Shown: positions 1 to 9,547, counted from the stretch's first letter. The stretch is 32,971 bases of DNA from Krumholzibacterium sp965370495 (GCA_965370495.1 CBDUUV010000014.1:1-32971); one strand, 5' to 3'. Notes: generated by a model not told the origin, from the letters alone. Program-made: numbers and translations.

Positions 1-1
1 A

Positions 2-97
2 CTGGAGGAGGCCTTCAATCTGGATACACACCTTGAAAAGATCGATTTTATTTTCAGCAGGGTCCTGTCGAAAAGGGGCAGGCCCGGGAAAGGATAA
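2..97 (+). CDS. purB: Adenylosuccinate lyase, C-terminal end (partial)
   Basis: Only the last 31 codons are present, read from base 2 to a TAA at 95-97. The peptide contains AFNLDTHLEKIDFIF. Adenylosuccinate lyases end in a similar pattern (hydrophobic, D-Y/H-L, then VD-x-IF-x-RV). The enzyme acts twice in purine synthesis, on SAICAR and on adenylosuccinate. Position supports the call: it lies 5 nt upstream of purL at the head of a purine gene run. The assignment rests on a short tail plus context, so another lyase-superfamily member cannot be excluded. Confidence 0.6.
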   Translation: MEEAFNLDTHLEKIDFIFSRVLSKRGRPGKG

Positions 98-102
98 AGG
101 GG

Positions 103-2478
103 TTGCTAAAAGGAACGGTCCGGATAACAGGCAAGTCTGATTCTGAAATCGCGGAGTCCCTGAAAAAAAGAGACCTGAACCTTGCTGTCAGCGAAGTGCG
201 CAGGGTCTGCGAGCTTCTTGGAAGAGATCCTACGATCGTCGAGCTTACGATCTTCAATACGATGTGGAGCGAGCATTGCAGCTACAAGAGCAGCCGCAGG
301 ATTCTCGGTGACATGCTCCCCACAGAAGCGCCTAATGTTGTCATGGGCCCCGGTGAGGATGCGGGAGTGGTCCGCTTTGCCGAAGCGGATGACGGCGACT
401 GGCACTGCCTGGTCATCGCGCACGAGAGCCACAATCATCCGTCGCAACTTCTTCCGGTAGAGGGAGCCGCGACCGGAATAGGCGGTATCGTCAGAGATGT
501 CTACTGTATGGGCGCTGACGTGGTCGGCGTGCTCGATCCTCTCCGGTTCGGCGATCCTGCGGGTAAAAATGCCAGGCATATCATTTCGATAGCGCGAGGT
601 GTTGTTGACGGGATCGCTCAGTACGGAAACGCTCTCGGGGTGCCCAACCTCGGAGGCGATATAGTTTTCGATGAAGGGTATGACGAGAACTGCCTGGTAA
701 ATGTCGTGGCACTGGGTACGGTTATGGAGTCGAGGATGCTGCGAAGCAGGGTTCCAGAAGAAGCGTGGGAACGGCCGTACAAGATTATCCTGGTTGGTAA
801 ACCGACGGATGATTCAGGCTTCGGCGGGGCGGCTTTTGCATCCGAAGATCTTGCCTCGGAAGAAGATGCGAACAGGGGTGCCGTACAGGTTCCGGATCCT
901 TTTCTCAAGAGGGTACTTTCGGTGGCAAATCGCAGTGTACTCGATCTGGCGGCCGAACGGGGCATTTCGATAGGGTTCAAGGATCTTGGCGCGGGCGGAA
1001 TATCGTGTGTGACATCGGAACTGGCCGATGCTGGTGGTTTCGGCGTGAGGCTCGATCTCGATATGGTCAACATTGCCGCCGGTCATTTCCCGTCGGCAGT
1101 GATCGCGTGTTCGGAGACCCAGGAACGTTACGCTCTCGCCGTGCCTGAAGAATTTGTCGATGATATTCTGAAAATATATAACGAAGATTTCGATCTGCCG
1201 CACATATACCATGGAGCAGGCGCCTTTGTGGTCGGTGATGTAACAAAGGAAAAGAAATATACGATCATATCTGGCGGCGAGGTGGTCTGCGAGGCTCCCA
1301 TCGATGTAATAACGACGGGTATCAGTTACGACAGGCCCGGGACGAGCCGGCGAATTCTGCACAAAGAACCAAAGTGGCAGGAAGGCCGTTCACTGAGGGA
1401 TGATTTCATCAAGCTTATTTCATCCGTGAACATTGCTTCGAAGAACCATGTTTTCCGGCATTATGATTCGGAAGTACAGGGCAGGGCGGTGCTCAGGCCG
1501 GGTGAGGCCGATGCTGGGGTAATAGCTCCTGTTCCCGGAAGGAATACAGGTTTGGCGATCACTGTCGACGGTAATCCACGGTATGGGATGATCGATCCAT
1601 ACCAGGGAGGGGCACAGGCTGTTATCGAATCGGCAAGGAATGTCGCTGCAGTGGGAGCGGAGCCCTGGACGATAACGGATTGCCTGAACTACGGTAACCC
1701 CGAAATCGAGGAGGTGTTCTGGGAGTTCTGCGAGGGAGTAAGAGGGATAGGCGACGCCTGCAGGGGGATAGGCCTTATATCGCACGAGGGGTATCCCATA
1801 CCGGTCGTATCGGGGAATGTAAGTTTCTATAACCAGGGTGAAAGCGGGAAAGCCATCCCGCCGTCTCCCATTATTGCGTGTGTCGGTGTTACAAAGGATT
1901 ATTCGAAGAGTCGTTCGATCAGTTTCAAGGAAGAAGGAAATTGCGTCTATTATATCGGGCATCCGCTCGATGAACTCGGTGGCAGTGAATACTACAGGGT
2001 CATTTACAACGCACTGGGAGCCAACGTTCCGGAAGCCGATTTTGTCAGGGAAAGAAACCAGATTCGTACGGTACTGGAGATGCACGAGCTGGGATGGATC
2101 CATTCCTGCCATGATACGGGGCAGGGGGGGATGCTTACCGCTCTGGCCGAGATGATGATAGGGGCCGGTGTGAACAAGGGGCCCGGTCTGACGCTGGATA
2201 TCGGTATCTTCGAATCGTGTGCTCTTACGGTAGAGAAGGTACTCTTTTCTGAAACAGGTGGATTTGTAGTCGAACTGGACGCCGGGATCGAAAGAGAAGT
2301 CCTCGCGCTCTGCGCCAGGGAGAGGGTCAAACTGTACAAGATCGGTTCACTGACCAGCTATTCGAGATTGGAGGTCATCTCTGAAGGCAAGAGGTTGGCT
2401 GTCTGGGAGCTCGAAGAGTTACGTGAGGCTTTTATGAACGGTTGCCGCAGCATTTTCGGTGTCGAGAAAGGAGAATAA
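103..2478 (+). CDS. purL: Phosphoribosylformylglycinamidine synthase subunit PurL (small type)
   Basis: PurL is the ATP-dependent synthetase subunit that converts FGAR to FGAM, using ammonia delivered by PurQ with PurS as the bridging subunit. The 791-residue protein is the size of small PurL; large PurL is about 1,300 residues with a fused glutaminase. Visible signatures are MWSEHCSYKSS (catalytic-region His at about residue 58), the HESHNHPS stretch followed by GAATGIGGIVRD, and the second-half DTGQGGML motif of the PurM/PurL fold. The start is TTG, supported by AAAGGA at 89-94, 8 nt upstream; there is no in-frame ATG or GTG between it and the upstream stop. It follows purB by 5 nt and its stop is immediately followed by the purQ start, so the three are co-transcribed. 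Confidence 0.96.
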   Translation: MLKGTVRITGKSDSEIAESLKKRDLNLAVSEVRRVCELLGRDPTIVELTIFNTMWSEHCSYKSSRRILGDMLPTEAPNVVMGPGEDAGVVRFAEADDGDWHCLVIAHESHNHPSQLLPVEGAATGIGGIVRDVYCMGADVVGVLDPLRFGDPAGKNARHIISIARGVVDGIAQYGNALGVPNLGGDIVFDEGYDENCLVNVVALGTVMESRMLRSRVPEEAWERPYKIILVGKPTDDSGFGGAAFASEDLASEEDANRGAVQVPDPFLKRVLSVANRSVLDLAAERGISIGFKDLGAGGISCVTSELADAGGFGVRLDLDMVNIAAGHFPSAVIACSETQERYALAVPEEFVDDILKIYNEDFDLPHIYHGAGAFVVGDVTKEKKYTIISGGEVVCEAPIDVITTGISYDRPGTSRRILHKEPKWQEGRSLRDDFIKLISSVNIASKNHVFRHYDSEVQGRAVLRPGEADAGVIAPVPGRNTGLAITVDGNPRYGMIDPYQGGAQAVIESARNVAAVGAEPWTITDCLNYGNPEIEEVFWEFCEGVRGIGDACRGIGLISHEGYPIPVVSGNVSFYNQGESGKAIPPSPIIACVGVTKDYSKSRSISFKEEGNCVYYIGHPLDELGGSEYYRVIYNALGANVPEADFVRERNQIRTVLEMHELGWIHSCHDTGQGGMLTALAEMMIGAGVNKGPGLTLDIGIFESCALTVEKVLFSETGGFVVELDAGIEREVLALCARERVKLYKIGSLTSYSRLEVISEGKRLAVWELEELREAFMNGCRSIFGVEKGE

Positions 2479-3345
2479 GTGGGCAAATCCTTCAAGGGAA
2501 AGATAGCTGTTATCCAGTTTCCGGGCGTGAACTGCGAGAACGAGACGATGGCGGCGGCAAGGTCTGTCGGGCTGGAAGCGGATCTTTTCCGGTGGAATGA
2601 AGACCCTGCTCTTCTCGAGGAGAGCAGGGCGGTCGTCCTGCCCGGGGGATTCTCCTACCAGGACAGGATAAGGGCCGGTGTAGTTGCCGCAAAAGATCAT
2701 GTTATGGACAAGCTCAGCGAGCTGGCTGTCGCGGGAACCCGTATTCTCGGAATATGCAACGGGGCCCAGGTCCTGGTAGAGTCAGGTTTTATCCCCGGTA
2801 TCCATTGGGAGAGGGTGGACCTGGCGCTGGCGCCGAATATCATGGATGACAGGGAAGGGTATTACTGCAACTGGGTGCATATTCGCTCCGAAAGAAGCGG
2901 TTGTCTCTGGACAAAAGTATTTGCTGCTGAAGAAATTATCCCTGTTCCGGTCGCTCATGCGGAGGGCAGGTTTGTAACGGGTGATGCCGATGTCCTCGAG
3001 CAGATGAAAAAGAACGGACAGATAGTTCTCAGGTACTGTACGGACAGGGGAGCGAATGACAGCTCCTTTCCGGTCAATCCGAATGGATCGGTAGAGAATA
3101 TTGCCGGTGTGTGTAACCCGTCCGGAAATGTCCTGGCTATGATGCCTCATCCCGAAAGGGCAACCTGGTTGAGGCAGGTACCTGAAGACCTGCCGGGTGG
3201 CTGGGGAAATAAAAGGCGCAAGGCTGCTGGCAGGATGAATATGATGGAGAATGAAGGGCCGGGAAGAAGGTTTTTCGCTTCACTGGTTCAGCAGGACACC
3301 GGCGGGGCCGCGGCTCCGGGACCCGAAAAGGAGGTGGACCGATGA
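2479..3345 (+). CDS. purQ: Phosphoribosylformylglycinamidine synthase subunit PurQ (glutaminase)
   Basis: Class I glutamine amidotransferase that releases ammonia from glutamine for PurL. The N-terminus (VIQFPGVNCE), LPGGFSYQD and GICNGAQVL (nucleophile Cys93) are clear, and HPE near the end supplies His224 and Glu226, completing the triad. At 288 residues it is about 60 longer than the Bacillus type (about 227). The extra length lies in a central insert (NWVHIRSERSG to VAHAEGRF), which recalls the glutaminase domain of large PurL, and in a charged C-terminal tail. Start is GTG directly after the purL stop, with GAAAGGAG at 2466-2473 as SD. Its TGA overlaps the ATG of the next gene (ATGA), so the two are probably translationally coupled. 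Confidence 0.95.
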   Translation: MGKSFKGKIAVIQFPGVNCENETMAAARSVGLEADLFRWNEDPALLEESRAVVLPGGFSYQDRIRAGVVAAKDHVMDKLSELAVAGTRILGICNGAQVLVESGFIPGIHWERVDLALAPNIMDDREGYYCNWVHIRSERSGCLWTKVFAAEEIIPVPVAHAEGRFVTGDADVLEQMKKNGQIVLRYCTDRGANDSSFPVNPNGSVENIAGVCNPSGNVLAMMPHPERATWLRQVPEDLPGGWGNKRRKAAGRMNMMENEGPGRRFFASLVQQDTGGAAAPGPEKEVDR

Positions 3346-3980
3346 ACTTCCGGGCTGAACTCTGGGTCAGGTTGAAGGTGACAGACCTGGTCGCCCAGAC
3401 CGCGTGGATGACATTGACGGAAAAGCTTGATTTCTCGGCTGATCTTGAGGGTCTTGTTCGTTATTCCTTCTGGGGGATGGATGTCGAAGGAGCCGGCGCC
3501 AGGGAAGTTCTCGACCAGATTGACAGGGCCATCAGGCATGACAGTACATTTACTAACCAGAACAAGCATCATTATTCTCTCACAGTGAAAGCCTGCTTGT
3601 CTGATGGTGAGGTATCGGGTAGCAGTGAGGTGCTGACCGCGGGCGATCTTGACCTGGAAAATGATTACCCCGTTGATTTGCGGAATGCAGGTGATATGGA
3701 CGGGCAGGATATATATGCATGCGACTTGCTTGTACGTGAACTGAGAAGTGAACGGGAAAATGGTTTTGCTTCGAGGTTAAACGCGAGGCTCGACGGCGCG
3801 GTTGTCTCCAGGGTGAAAGCAGGGGAAACATGGAGGCTTATGGTGAGAGCTTCCGGGGAGAAGGATGCTGTCAGGAAAGTTGAAGAAATGGCTGTAACCC
3901 GTTCTCGAAGAGATGGACTGTTGCTTAATCCCCATTATCAATCGTTTGAGATGATAGGCACCAGAGCCATACAGATATAG
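3342..3980 (+). CDS. purS: Tandem PurS-like protein (two PurS-type units in one chain)
   Basis: A 212-residue protein sits between purQ and purF, where many genomes carry the roughly 80-residue PurS. PurS forms the dimeric bridge between PurL and PurQ. I read two PurS-like units. Unit A (about residues 3-82) starts AELWVRLK and ends TNQNKHHYSL. Unit B (about 123-205) starts CDLLVREL and ends LLLNPHYQSFEMI. The latter closely matches the PurS C-terminal pattern (LL-x-N-P-x-I-E-x-Y-x-[IV]). A linker rich in Asp and Gly (about 83-120) joins them. No other purS is visible in this operon, so this gene probably supplies the function. The call is from pattern and context; unit A is more diverged than unit B. 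It begins by ATGA overlap with purQ, 11 nt before purF. Confidence 0.7.
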   Translation: MNFRAELWVRLKVTDLVAQTAWMTLTEKLDFSADLEGLVRYSFWGMDVEGAGAREVLDQIDRAIRHDSTFTNQNKHHYSLTVKACLSDGEVSGSSEVLTAGDLDLENDYPVDLRNAGDMDGQDIYACDLLVRELRSERENGFASRLNARLDGAVVSRVKAGETWRLMVRASGEKDAVRKVEEMAVTRSRRDGLLLNPHYQSFEMIGTRAIQI

Positions 3981-3991
3981 GGGGAGTTGAA

Positions 3992-5422
3992 GTGTTAAAA
4001 GAGGAATGCGCGGTATTTGGCATATATGGAACAGAGGAAGCTGCCCGGATGGCATATCTCGGGCTGTATTCGCTTCAGCACAGGGGGCAGGAAAGTTCCG
4101 GTATCGTCGCTTGCGACGGGAAAAGGATGTATGAGCACAAGGCAATGGGGCTTGTCTCGAAAGTGTTTTCGGGTGAGATTCTTGATGGTCTTAAGGGGCA
4201 CATGGCGATAGGGCACAATAGGTATTCGACGACCGGGCTCTCACACGTTGTTAACACTCAGCCGTTTCTTGTCGATTGCAAGATAGGAAAAATAGCCGTT
4301 GCTCATAACGGCAACCTGGTCAATGCTGTCGAGCTTAGAGAAGAGATGGAGAACAATGGTTCCATCTTCAGAAGCACGATGGACAGCGAAGTTCTTCTGC
4401 ACCTCATCGCGAAAAGCAGTGAGGGTTTGGTAGAAGATATGGTGATAGATGCCATGAGGAGGGTGAAGGGAGCCTTTTCGCTCCTGTTTCTGACGCAGGG
4501 CAGGATCATAGCGGCAAGGGATCCAAATGGTTTCAGGCCTCTATGCCTTGGAAAATTCGGGAGCACGATCATCATCGCTTCGGAAAGTTGCGCTTTCGAC
4601 ATCCTCGGCGCAAAATATGTGCGTGAGATAGATCCGGGAGAGATGGTGGTTATCTCGGAGGAAGGTATTAAATCCGTAAGGTTTGCCGAGCCTGCCAAAA
4701 AACTCTCGAAGTGTATTTTTGAATTCATCTATTTCTCGAGGCCGGACAGCCGTGTTTTCGGCGAAAACGTCGACAAGGTCCGTAGAAAACTGGGAAAGAA
4801 ACTTGCCGGGGCTTACCCCGTGGATGCGGACATCGTGATCTCGGTTCCGGATTCAAGCAATACGATAGCGCTGGGTTTTGCCGGGGCGTCGGGACTGCCT
4901 TACGAACTCGGGCTCATCAGGAATCACTATGTGGGCAGGACATTTATCCAACCAAAGCAAAGAGAAAGGGACTGGGATGTGCGTATCAAGTTCAACCCGG
5001 TACGCGGCGTACTCAAGGATAAAAAGGTCGTCGTAATAGACGATTCAATTGTAAGGGGTTCCACGATGCGCAAACTCGTTTCCCTGATCAAACAGGCAGG
5101 TGCCAGCGAGGTGCATCTGAGGATCGGATCTCCTCCCATAACCCATTCCTGTTACTATGGAATAGATACTCCGACCCGTGCCGAACTTATAGCCTCGAAT
5201 CACTCGATCGGGGAGATACAGGACTACCTGGGCGCCGAGAGCCTTAGGTACCTGTCTATAACGGATCTTCTCAATTGTGTGGATGACCCGGAAAACTTTT
5301 GTACAACCTGTTTCAGTGGTTCGTATCCCGTGGAACGCAGTGGTGATTACTCGAAGGATGTTTTCGACACCAGAAGTAAAAAGAAAGCCGATAACCCCGA
5401 AGAGAGGGGATCTGTCAGATGA
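3992..5422 (+). CDS. purF: Amidophosphoribosyltransferase
   Basis: First committed enzyme of purine synthesis: PRPP plus glutamine gives 5-phosphoribosylamine. After a five-residue propeptide (MLKEE), Cys6 is the predicted N-terminal nucleophile once the propeptide is removed, as in the Bacillus enzyme. The Ntn glutaminase domain has SLQHRGQE, GHNRYST and AHNGNL. The C-terminal phosphoribosyltransferase domain has the PRPP loop VVVIDDSIVRGST (347-359). Cys241, Cys387, Cys437 and Cys440 (CTTC) occupy the positions of the four 4Fe-4S ligands of the Bacillus-type enzyme, so an oxygen-sensitive cluster form is expected. Start is GTG at 3992 with GGGGAG upstream. Its stop overlaps the tldD start (ATGA). 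Confidence 0.97.
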   Translation: MLKEECAVFGIYGTEEAARMAYLGLYSLQHRGQESSGIVACDGKRMYEHKAMGLVSKVFSGEILDGLKGHMAIGHNRYSTTGLSHVVNTQPFLVDCKIGKIAVAHNGNLVNAVELREEMENNGSIFRSTMDSEVLLHLIAKSSEGLVEDMVIDAMRRVKGAFSLLFLTQGRIIAARDPNGFRPLCLGKFGSTIIIASESCAFDILGAKYVREIDPGEMVVISEEGIKSVRFAEPAKKLSKCIFEFIYFSRPDSRVFGENVDKVRRKLGKKLAGAYPVDADIVISVPDSSNTIALGFAGASGLPYELGLIRNHYVGRTFIQPKQRERDWDVRIKFNPVRGVLKDKKVVVIDDSIVRGSTMRKLVSLIKQAGASEVHLRIGSPPITHSCYYGIDTPTRAELIASNHSIGEIQDYLGAESLRYLSITDLLNCVDDPENFCTTCFSGSYPVERSGDYSKDVFDTRSKKKADNPEERGSVR

Positions 5423-6807
5423 TGGATCTTCTTTCGATCGATGATATACAGGGCCTCCTTGATTTTGTTATCCGCGGTGGAGCGGAATTTGGTGAACTTT
5501 TTTTCGAGGACAGGTTTGTTCACTCGATACGTTGCGAAGACGGTCGCATCGATCGAATATCAAGCGGCCGGGACACCGGTTTCGGACTCAGGGCGATAAC
5601 AGGTAACAGGACAGCCTACGCTTATTCGAATATCATGAAAAAGGAGGAACTTTTCAGGCTGGGGAAAGCGGTGCTTGAAGACCTGGAAAAAAGCGACGCA
5701 TCGATCATCCGGCTGGGCGAGATGGCCGAGGGGGCTACGACCGGTGTTTCCGTCCCTTTTGAAGATGTTTCCCTCGAGGAAAAGATAGAGCTTGTCCTTG
5801 ATGCTGACAGGACGGTAAGAGGCGTAAGCAGTGAGATATCCCAGGTCCGGATCAACTACGGCGACTTGATCCAGGAGGTAAGGATATTCAACAGCGAGGG
5901 AGAAGCAGCCGGGGATCAGAGGAGACAGCTGGTCCTGAATATGCGTGCCGTAGCGACCAGCGCGAACGATATTCAGAATGCATACAGGACGATAGGGGGG
6001 CGTAAAGGGTTCGAATTCCTCGAACGCGGCATGGTTCACGCGATGGCGGTAGAAACAGGTGAAAGTGCTGTCAAGATTCTTCGCGCCAAAAGGGCTCCGG
6101 CCGGCAGCATGATGGTCGTCCTGGCAAGTGAGGCAGGCGGCACGATGGTTCATGAGGCGATCGGGCACGGCCTCGAGGGAGATGCTGCCGAGAAAGGCCT
6201 GTCGATCTATAGCGGGAAACAGGGAGAGAAAGTCGCCTCCGGGCTTGTCACGGTAGTGGACGACGCGACCCTCGAAGGAAGAAGGGGGTCGTATAAATTC
6301 GACGATGAGGGTGTGAAGGCCCAAAAGACGGTCCTCGTTGAGAACGGGGTGTTGAAGCGTTACCTGCTCGATAAACGTATAGGCCGCAAGATGGGACTGC
6401 AGTCGACGGGTAATGGCAGAAGACAGAATTTTCGTTTCAGGCCGATAGTCAGGATGAGCAATACATTTATAGCGCCCGGCAACCATGACCCGGGAGAGAT
6501 CATTGAAAGTGTGGCCAGTGGGTTGTATGTAGTTCGTATGGGTGGGGGGCAGGTGGATACTTCGAGCGGTGATTTTGTTTTCAAGGTAAATGAAGCTTAT
6601 ACCATAAAAAACGGAAAGGTCATCAGTCCCGTCAGGGGAGCTACCCTTATAGGTAATGGTCCCGGCGTGCTGGGGGAAATAGATATGGTTGGAAATGACC
6701 TGGGATTCGATATAGGTACCTGCGGCAAGGATGGGCAGCATGTACCTGTTGCGGACGCGCAACCGACGCTGAGGATACCTGAAATAACGGTCGGTGGAGA
6801 AGTGTGA
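5419..6807 (+). CDS. tldD: TldD-family metalloprotease
   Basis: TldD/PmbA family member of 462 residues, the usual TldD length. The family signature HEAIGHGLEGD is intact, giving the zinc motif HExxxH with His245, Glu246 and His250. The C-terminus has the conserved GTCGKDGQ and PTLRIPEITVGG segments. In Escherichia coli TldD pairs with TldE/PmbA as a heterodimeric peptidase that processes microcin B17 and degrades CcdA; its housekeeping role is less clear. No pmbA/tldE partner is visible in this window. ATG at 5419 overlaps the purF stop, and a second ATG follows immediately at 5422. Co-transcription with the purine genes is implied by the overlap, with no obvious metabolic link. Confidence 0.93.
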   Translation: MMDLLSIDDIQGLLDFVIRGGAEFGELFFEDRFVHSIRCEDGRIDRISSGRDTGFGLRAITGNRTAYAYSNIMKKEELFRLGKAVLEDLEKSDASIIRLGEMAEGATTGVSVPFEDVSLEEKIELVLDADRTVRGVSSEISQVRINYGDLIQEVRIFNSEGEAAGDQRRQLVLNMRAVATSANDIQNAYRTIGGRKGFEFLERGMVHAMAVETGESAVKILRAKRAPAGSMMVVLASEAGGTMVHEAIGHGLEGDAAEKGLSIYSGKQGEKVASGLVTVVDDATLEGRRGSYKFDDEGVKAQKTVLVENGVLKRYLLDKRIGRKMGLQSTGNGRRQNFRFRPIVRMSNTFIAPGNHDPGEIIESVASGLYVVRMGGGQVDTSSGDFVFKVNEAYTIKNGKVISPVRGATLIGNGPGVLGEIDMVGNDLGFDIGTCGKDGQHVPVADAQPTLRIPEITVGGEV

Positions 6808-6829
6808 ACCGGGGGGGGCGAAAAACAGA

Positions 6830-9544
6830 ATGGATCGTATGCCGGCCAGAGTCTACTATGATGGAATACTGGCTTCAGTCGAGAAGCCGTCGAGATATAT
6901 CGGCCACGAGTTGAATCTCTCGTGCAGTGGATTTGTCGAGGGAGGATTCAACATCCTTCTTGTCTTTCCTGATGTGTACGAGATCGGGATGACCCACCAG
7001 GGGCTTCGTCTTCTATATGATATCCTTTTTCGAAAATGTGGTAGCGGGGTGGAGTTCGCTTTTGCTCCATGGCCCGATATGGAGAAAAAACTTCGATCGT
7101 GCGGCGAACCGCTGAGGTCGTGGCAGACGGGAACCCCTTTATCGAGATTCGACCTTATCGGGTTTACGATTCCGTACGAACTTCACTATACCAATTTGTT
7201 GATGATTCTCGAACTGTCCGGGATACCACTTGAAAGTGCTGAGCGAAAAGGGAATGTTCCGATGGTGGTCGCCGGAGGTCCCTGCGTTTCCAATCCGCTT
7301 CCTGTCATCAATGCCCTGGATGCGGTATTCCTTGGTGACGGGGAAGAATCCCTGCCCGAGGCGGTAGATCTGCTTATGGAGGTAAAGGCCAGGGGAGGGG
7401 ACAGGGAGGAATCCCGCAGAGCCCTTGCCAGTGTGGATGGCGTATATGTCGATGGTATTACCGAATCGGCATCGGCCAGAAGATATATGCTGATAGACGG
7501 AGACCTTCCCCGCAGGCCGATCGTTCCCTGTGCGAGTATCGTTCACGAACGGCTCTCTGTTGAAATCCAGAGGGGATGTACACGGGGATGCAGGTTCTGC
7601 CACGCAGGCATGATATACCGGCCGAGAAGAGAGCGAAGCATCAATGAGATCGTCGAAGCTGTCTGCAGCGGGCTCGATGCGTCCGGTTGGGAAGAGGTGT
7701 CACTGCTTTCCCTTTCCACTTCTGATTATTCAAGATTCGATGAACTGTTGAAGAGTCTTCAGCCTGAGCTGAAAAAACGGAAGGTCTCGCTTGCGCTTCC
7801 GAGCCTGAGGCCGGAAACGATATGCTCGTCTGTCGTGTCAGCTTCCACCCTTGTCAGAAAGTCTGGATTTACCATTGCGCCGGAGGCCGGAACGGAGCGG
7901 CTTCGCAGGGTTATAAACAAGTCGATGACAGATGATGAGATTCTGGAGGGGTGTGCCAGTATCCTTGAAGCGGGGTGGCAGACCCTGAAACTCTATTTTA
8001 TGATAGGGCTTCCGACAGAAACCGAGCAGGACCTCGAAGGAATCGTCTCCCTCGTGGATAAAATACTCAAGCTGCCACGAAACAGGCGAAGGTTTAAGTT
8101 GAATATATCGATTTCACCATTTGTTCCGAAGGTGCAGACACCTTTCCAGTGGGAAAAGCAATGCTCGATCGAAGAGATAGCAGGGAAAGAAAGGTTTCTC
8201 GCGAAACGGATAAGACAGCGTAATGTGCAGCTGAGTATGAGGGACCCGCGGATCAGCGCGCTCGAAGGGGTTTTTGCCAGGGGTACAAGAGATCTCTGGC
8301 CCGTGCTGCTTTCGGCTTACAGGAGCGGGTGCAGGTTCGATGGATGGAGGGATCATTTCCGGTTCGATCTGTGGGAGGAGGCTATAAAAGATGCCGGCTT
8401 TTCGATGAAGGGTCTGCTCGGGGGGATGGATGCAGGGGCTCCCCTGCCGTGGAGCTGTTTCGAAACAGTGGTCAATGAGGAATTTTTGCTTCGTGAGCGC
8501 GAAAAGGCTTTTGCCGGCGAAACTACAGAGGATTGCAGGGTGGGGGAATGTTCTGCCTGTGGGGCATGCAGGAACAAGGCGGATATGGAGGCAGGCCGGG
8601 CCGCGCCCTTGAAGAATCCGTATTCCGATGAAACAGATACAGGGGGAAGTTTGTCCGGTAGCCGGCCGGGAGGAGAGACCGTTCCGGTCAGATACAGGTG
8701 TTCATACTCCAAGACGGGGCCCGCCAGGTATATCTCGCACAGGGAATTCATCAATATACTTCACAGGGCCCTCAGGCGAAGCGGTTTGCCGCTGAGTTTC
8801 AGCGGCGGTTTTCATCCCCTGGCAAGGATCTCCGCGGGGCCGTCACTTGCGGTCGGGATAGAAGGGATAAACGAGTTTTTCGATATCGAACTTACGGCAG
8901 AGGCCGATATTTCGCCCGAAATTTTCAATGTGTTTCTACCTGTCGGCATAAAAGTCACTGGATGTACCGGGCCATTTACAAGAAAACAGGGGAAACTTCC
9001 TCCGGAAGCCAGGTATCATTACAGGTTGGGGTTCGAAGTTGTCAAAGCTGTGTTTTCCACTTTTCCCGGGGCGGATAGAAATGGCATGTTGCCGGATGCC
9101 GTAGAAAATGGATCGCTCGGAGATAGTGTGTTGCCGGATACGGGAGAAATATGGTATCGTTTCAGCAGAGGACTTGCCACAACCGGTGATGGCAGGAAAA
9201 GATCCGGCGATGATATTAAAATAGATGAAACATTTGGAGATGACCCGGTTCGCTGGCTCGCCGGGCAGCTGAACTATATCTTTGAGTCGGGCCGGAAGAT
9301 CATCGATCACCGTGGAAGAGAGCGTTCCTGCGACGGATGCGGATTTCTCGGTGCGGCTGGCAGGGAAAAGCTGGATATTTATATCGGGGCGAATGGATCG
9401 CCGGGGATAAGGGATATTTTGAGTGACATTCTTCCCCGCTCTGTCGCCGATATAATCAGAATAAAGAGAACTGGAATTTATTATTTATCAATGGGCAGGC
9501 ACATCGAACCGATGGAACTGGTAGATGGCGCCAGCCGGGAATAA
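6830..9544 (+). CDS. Radical SAM protein (TIGR03960-like) fused to DUF2344
   Basis: A 904-residue fusion. The N-terminal half looks like the B12-binding-type radical SAM family TIGR03960: a Rossmann-like region (LLVFPDVYEIGMTHQG), then RGCTRGCRFC with Cys250, Cys254 and Cys257 (CxxxCxxC) for the 4Fe-4S cluster. A cysteine cluster (CRVGECSACGAC) separates it from a C-terminal DUF2344/TIGR03936-type domain beginning near YRCSYSKTGPARYISH and containing SGGFHP. These two parts are often separate adjacent genes next to Rne/Rng ribonuclease, rplU and rpmA, exactly the order seen here. Substrate is unknown; a role tied to RNA or ribosome maturation is inference from that neighbourhood. Start choice: ATG 6830 after a G-rich stretch at 6811-6818; a GTG at 6794 inside tldD would add 12 residues. 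Confidence 0.88.
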   Translation: MDRMPARVYYDGILASVEKPSRYIGHELNLSCSGFVEGGFNILLVFPDVYEIGMTHQGLRLLYDILFRKCGSGVEFAFAPWPDMEKKLRSCGEPLRSWQTGTPLSRFDLIGFTIPYELHYTNLLMILELSGIPLESAERKGNVPMVVAGGPCVSNPLPVINALDAVFLGDGEESLPEAVDLLMEVKARGGDREESRRALASVDGVYVDGITESASARRYMLIDGDLPRRPIVPCASIVHERLSVEIQRGCTRGCRFCHAGMIYRPRRERSINEIVEAVCSGLDASGWEEVSLLSLSTSDYSRFDELLKSLQPELKKRKVSLALPSLRPETICSSVVSASTLVRKSGFTIAPEAGTERLRRVINKSMTDDEILEGCASILEAGWQTLKLYFMIGLPTETEQDLEGIVSLVDKILKLPRNRRRFKLNISISPFVPKVQTPFQWEKQCSIEEIAGKERFLAKRIRQRNVQLSMRDPRISALEGVFARGTRDLWPVLLSAYRSGCRFDGWRDHFRFDLWEEAIKDAGFSMKGLLGGMDAGAPLPWSCFETVVNEEFLLREREKAFAGETTEDCRVGECSACGACRNKADMEAGRAAPLKNPYSDETDTGGSLSGSRPGGETVPVRYRCSYSKTGPARYISHREFINILHRALRRSGLPLSFSGGFHPLARISAGPSLAVGIEGINEFFDIELTAEADISPEIFNVFLPVGIKVTGCTGPFTRKQGKLPPEARYHYRLGFEVVKAVFSTFPGADRNGMLPDAVENGSLGDSVLPDTGEIWYRFSRGLATTGDGRKRSGDDIKIDETFGDDPVRWLAGQLNYIFESGRKIIDHRGRERSCDGCGFLGAAGREKLDIYIGANGSPGIRDILSDILPRSVADIIRIKRTGIYYLSMGRHIEPMELVDGASRE

Positions 9545-9547
9545 GGT

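Noticed and set aside
5560..6762. 400-codon open frame on the minus strand
   Set aside because: Antisense to tldD, whose HEAIGH motif and C-terminus are clear. No motif or SD supports the antisense frame.
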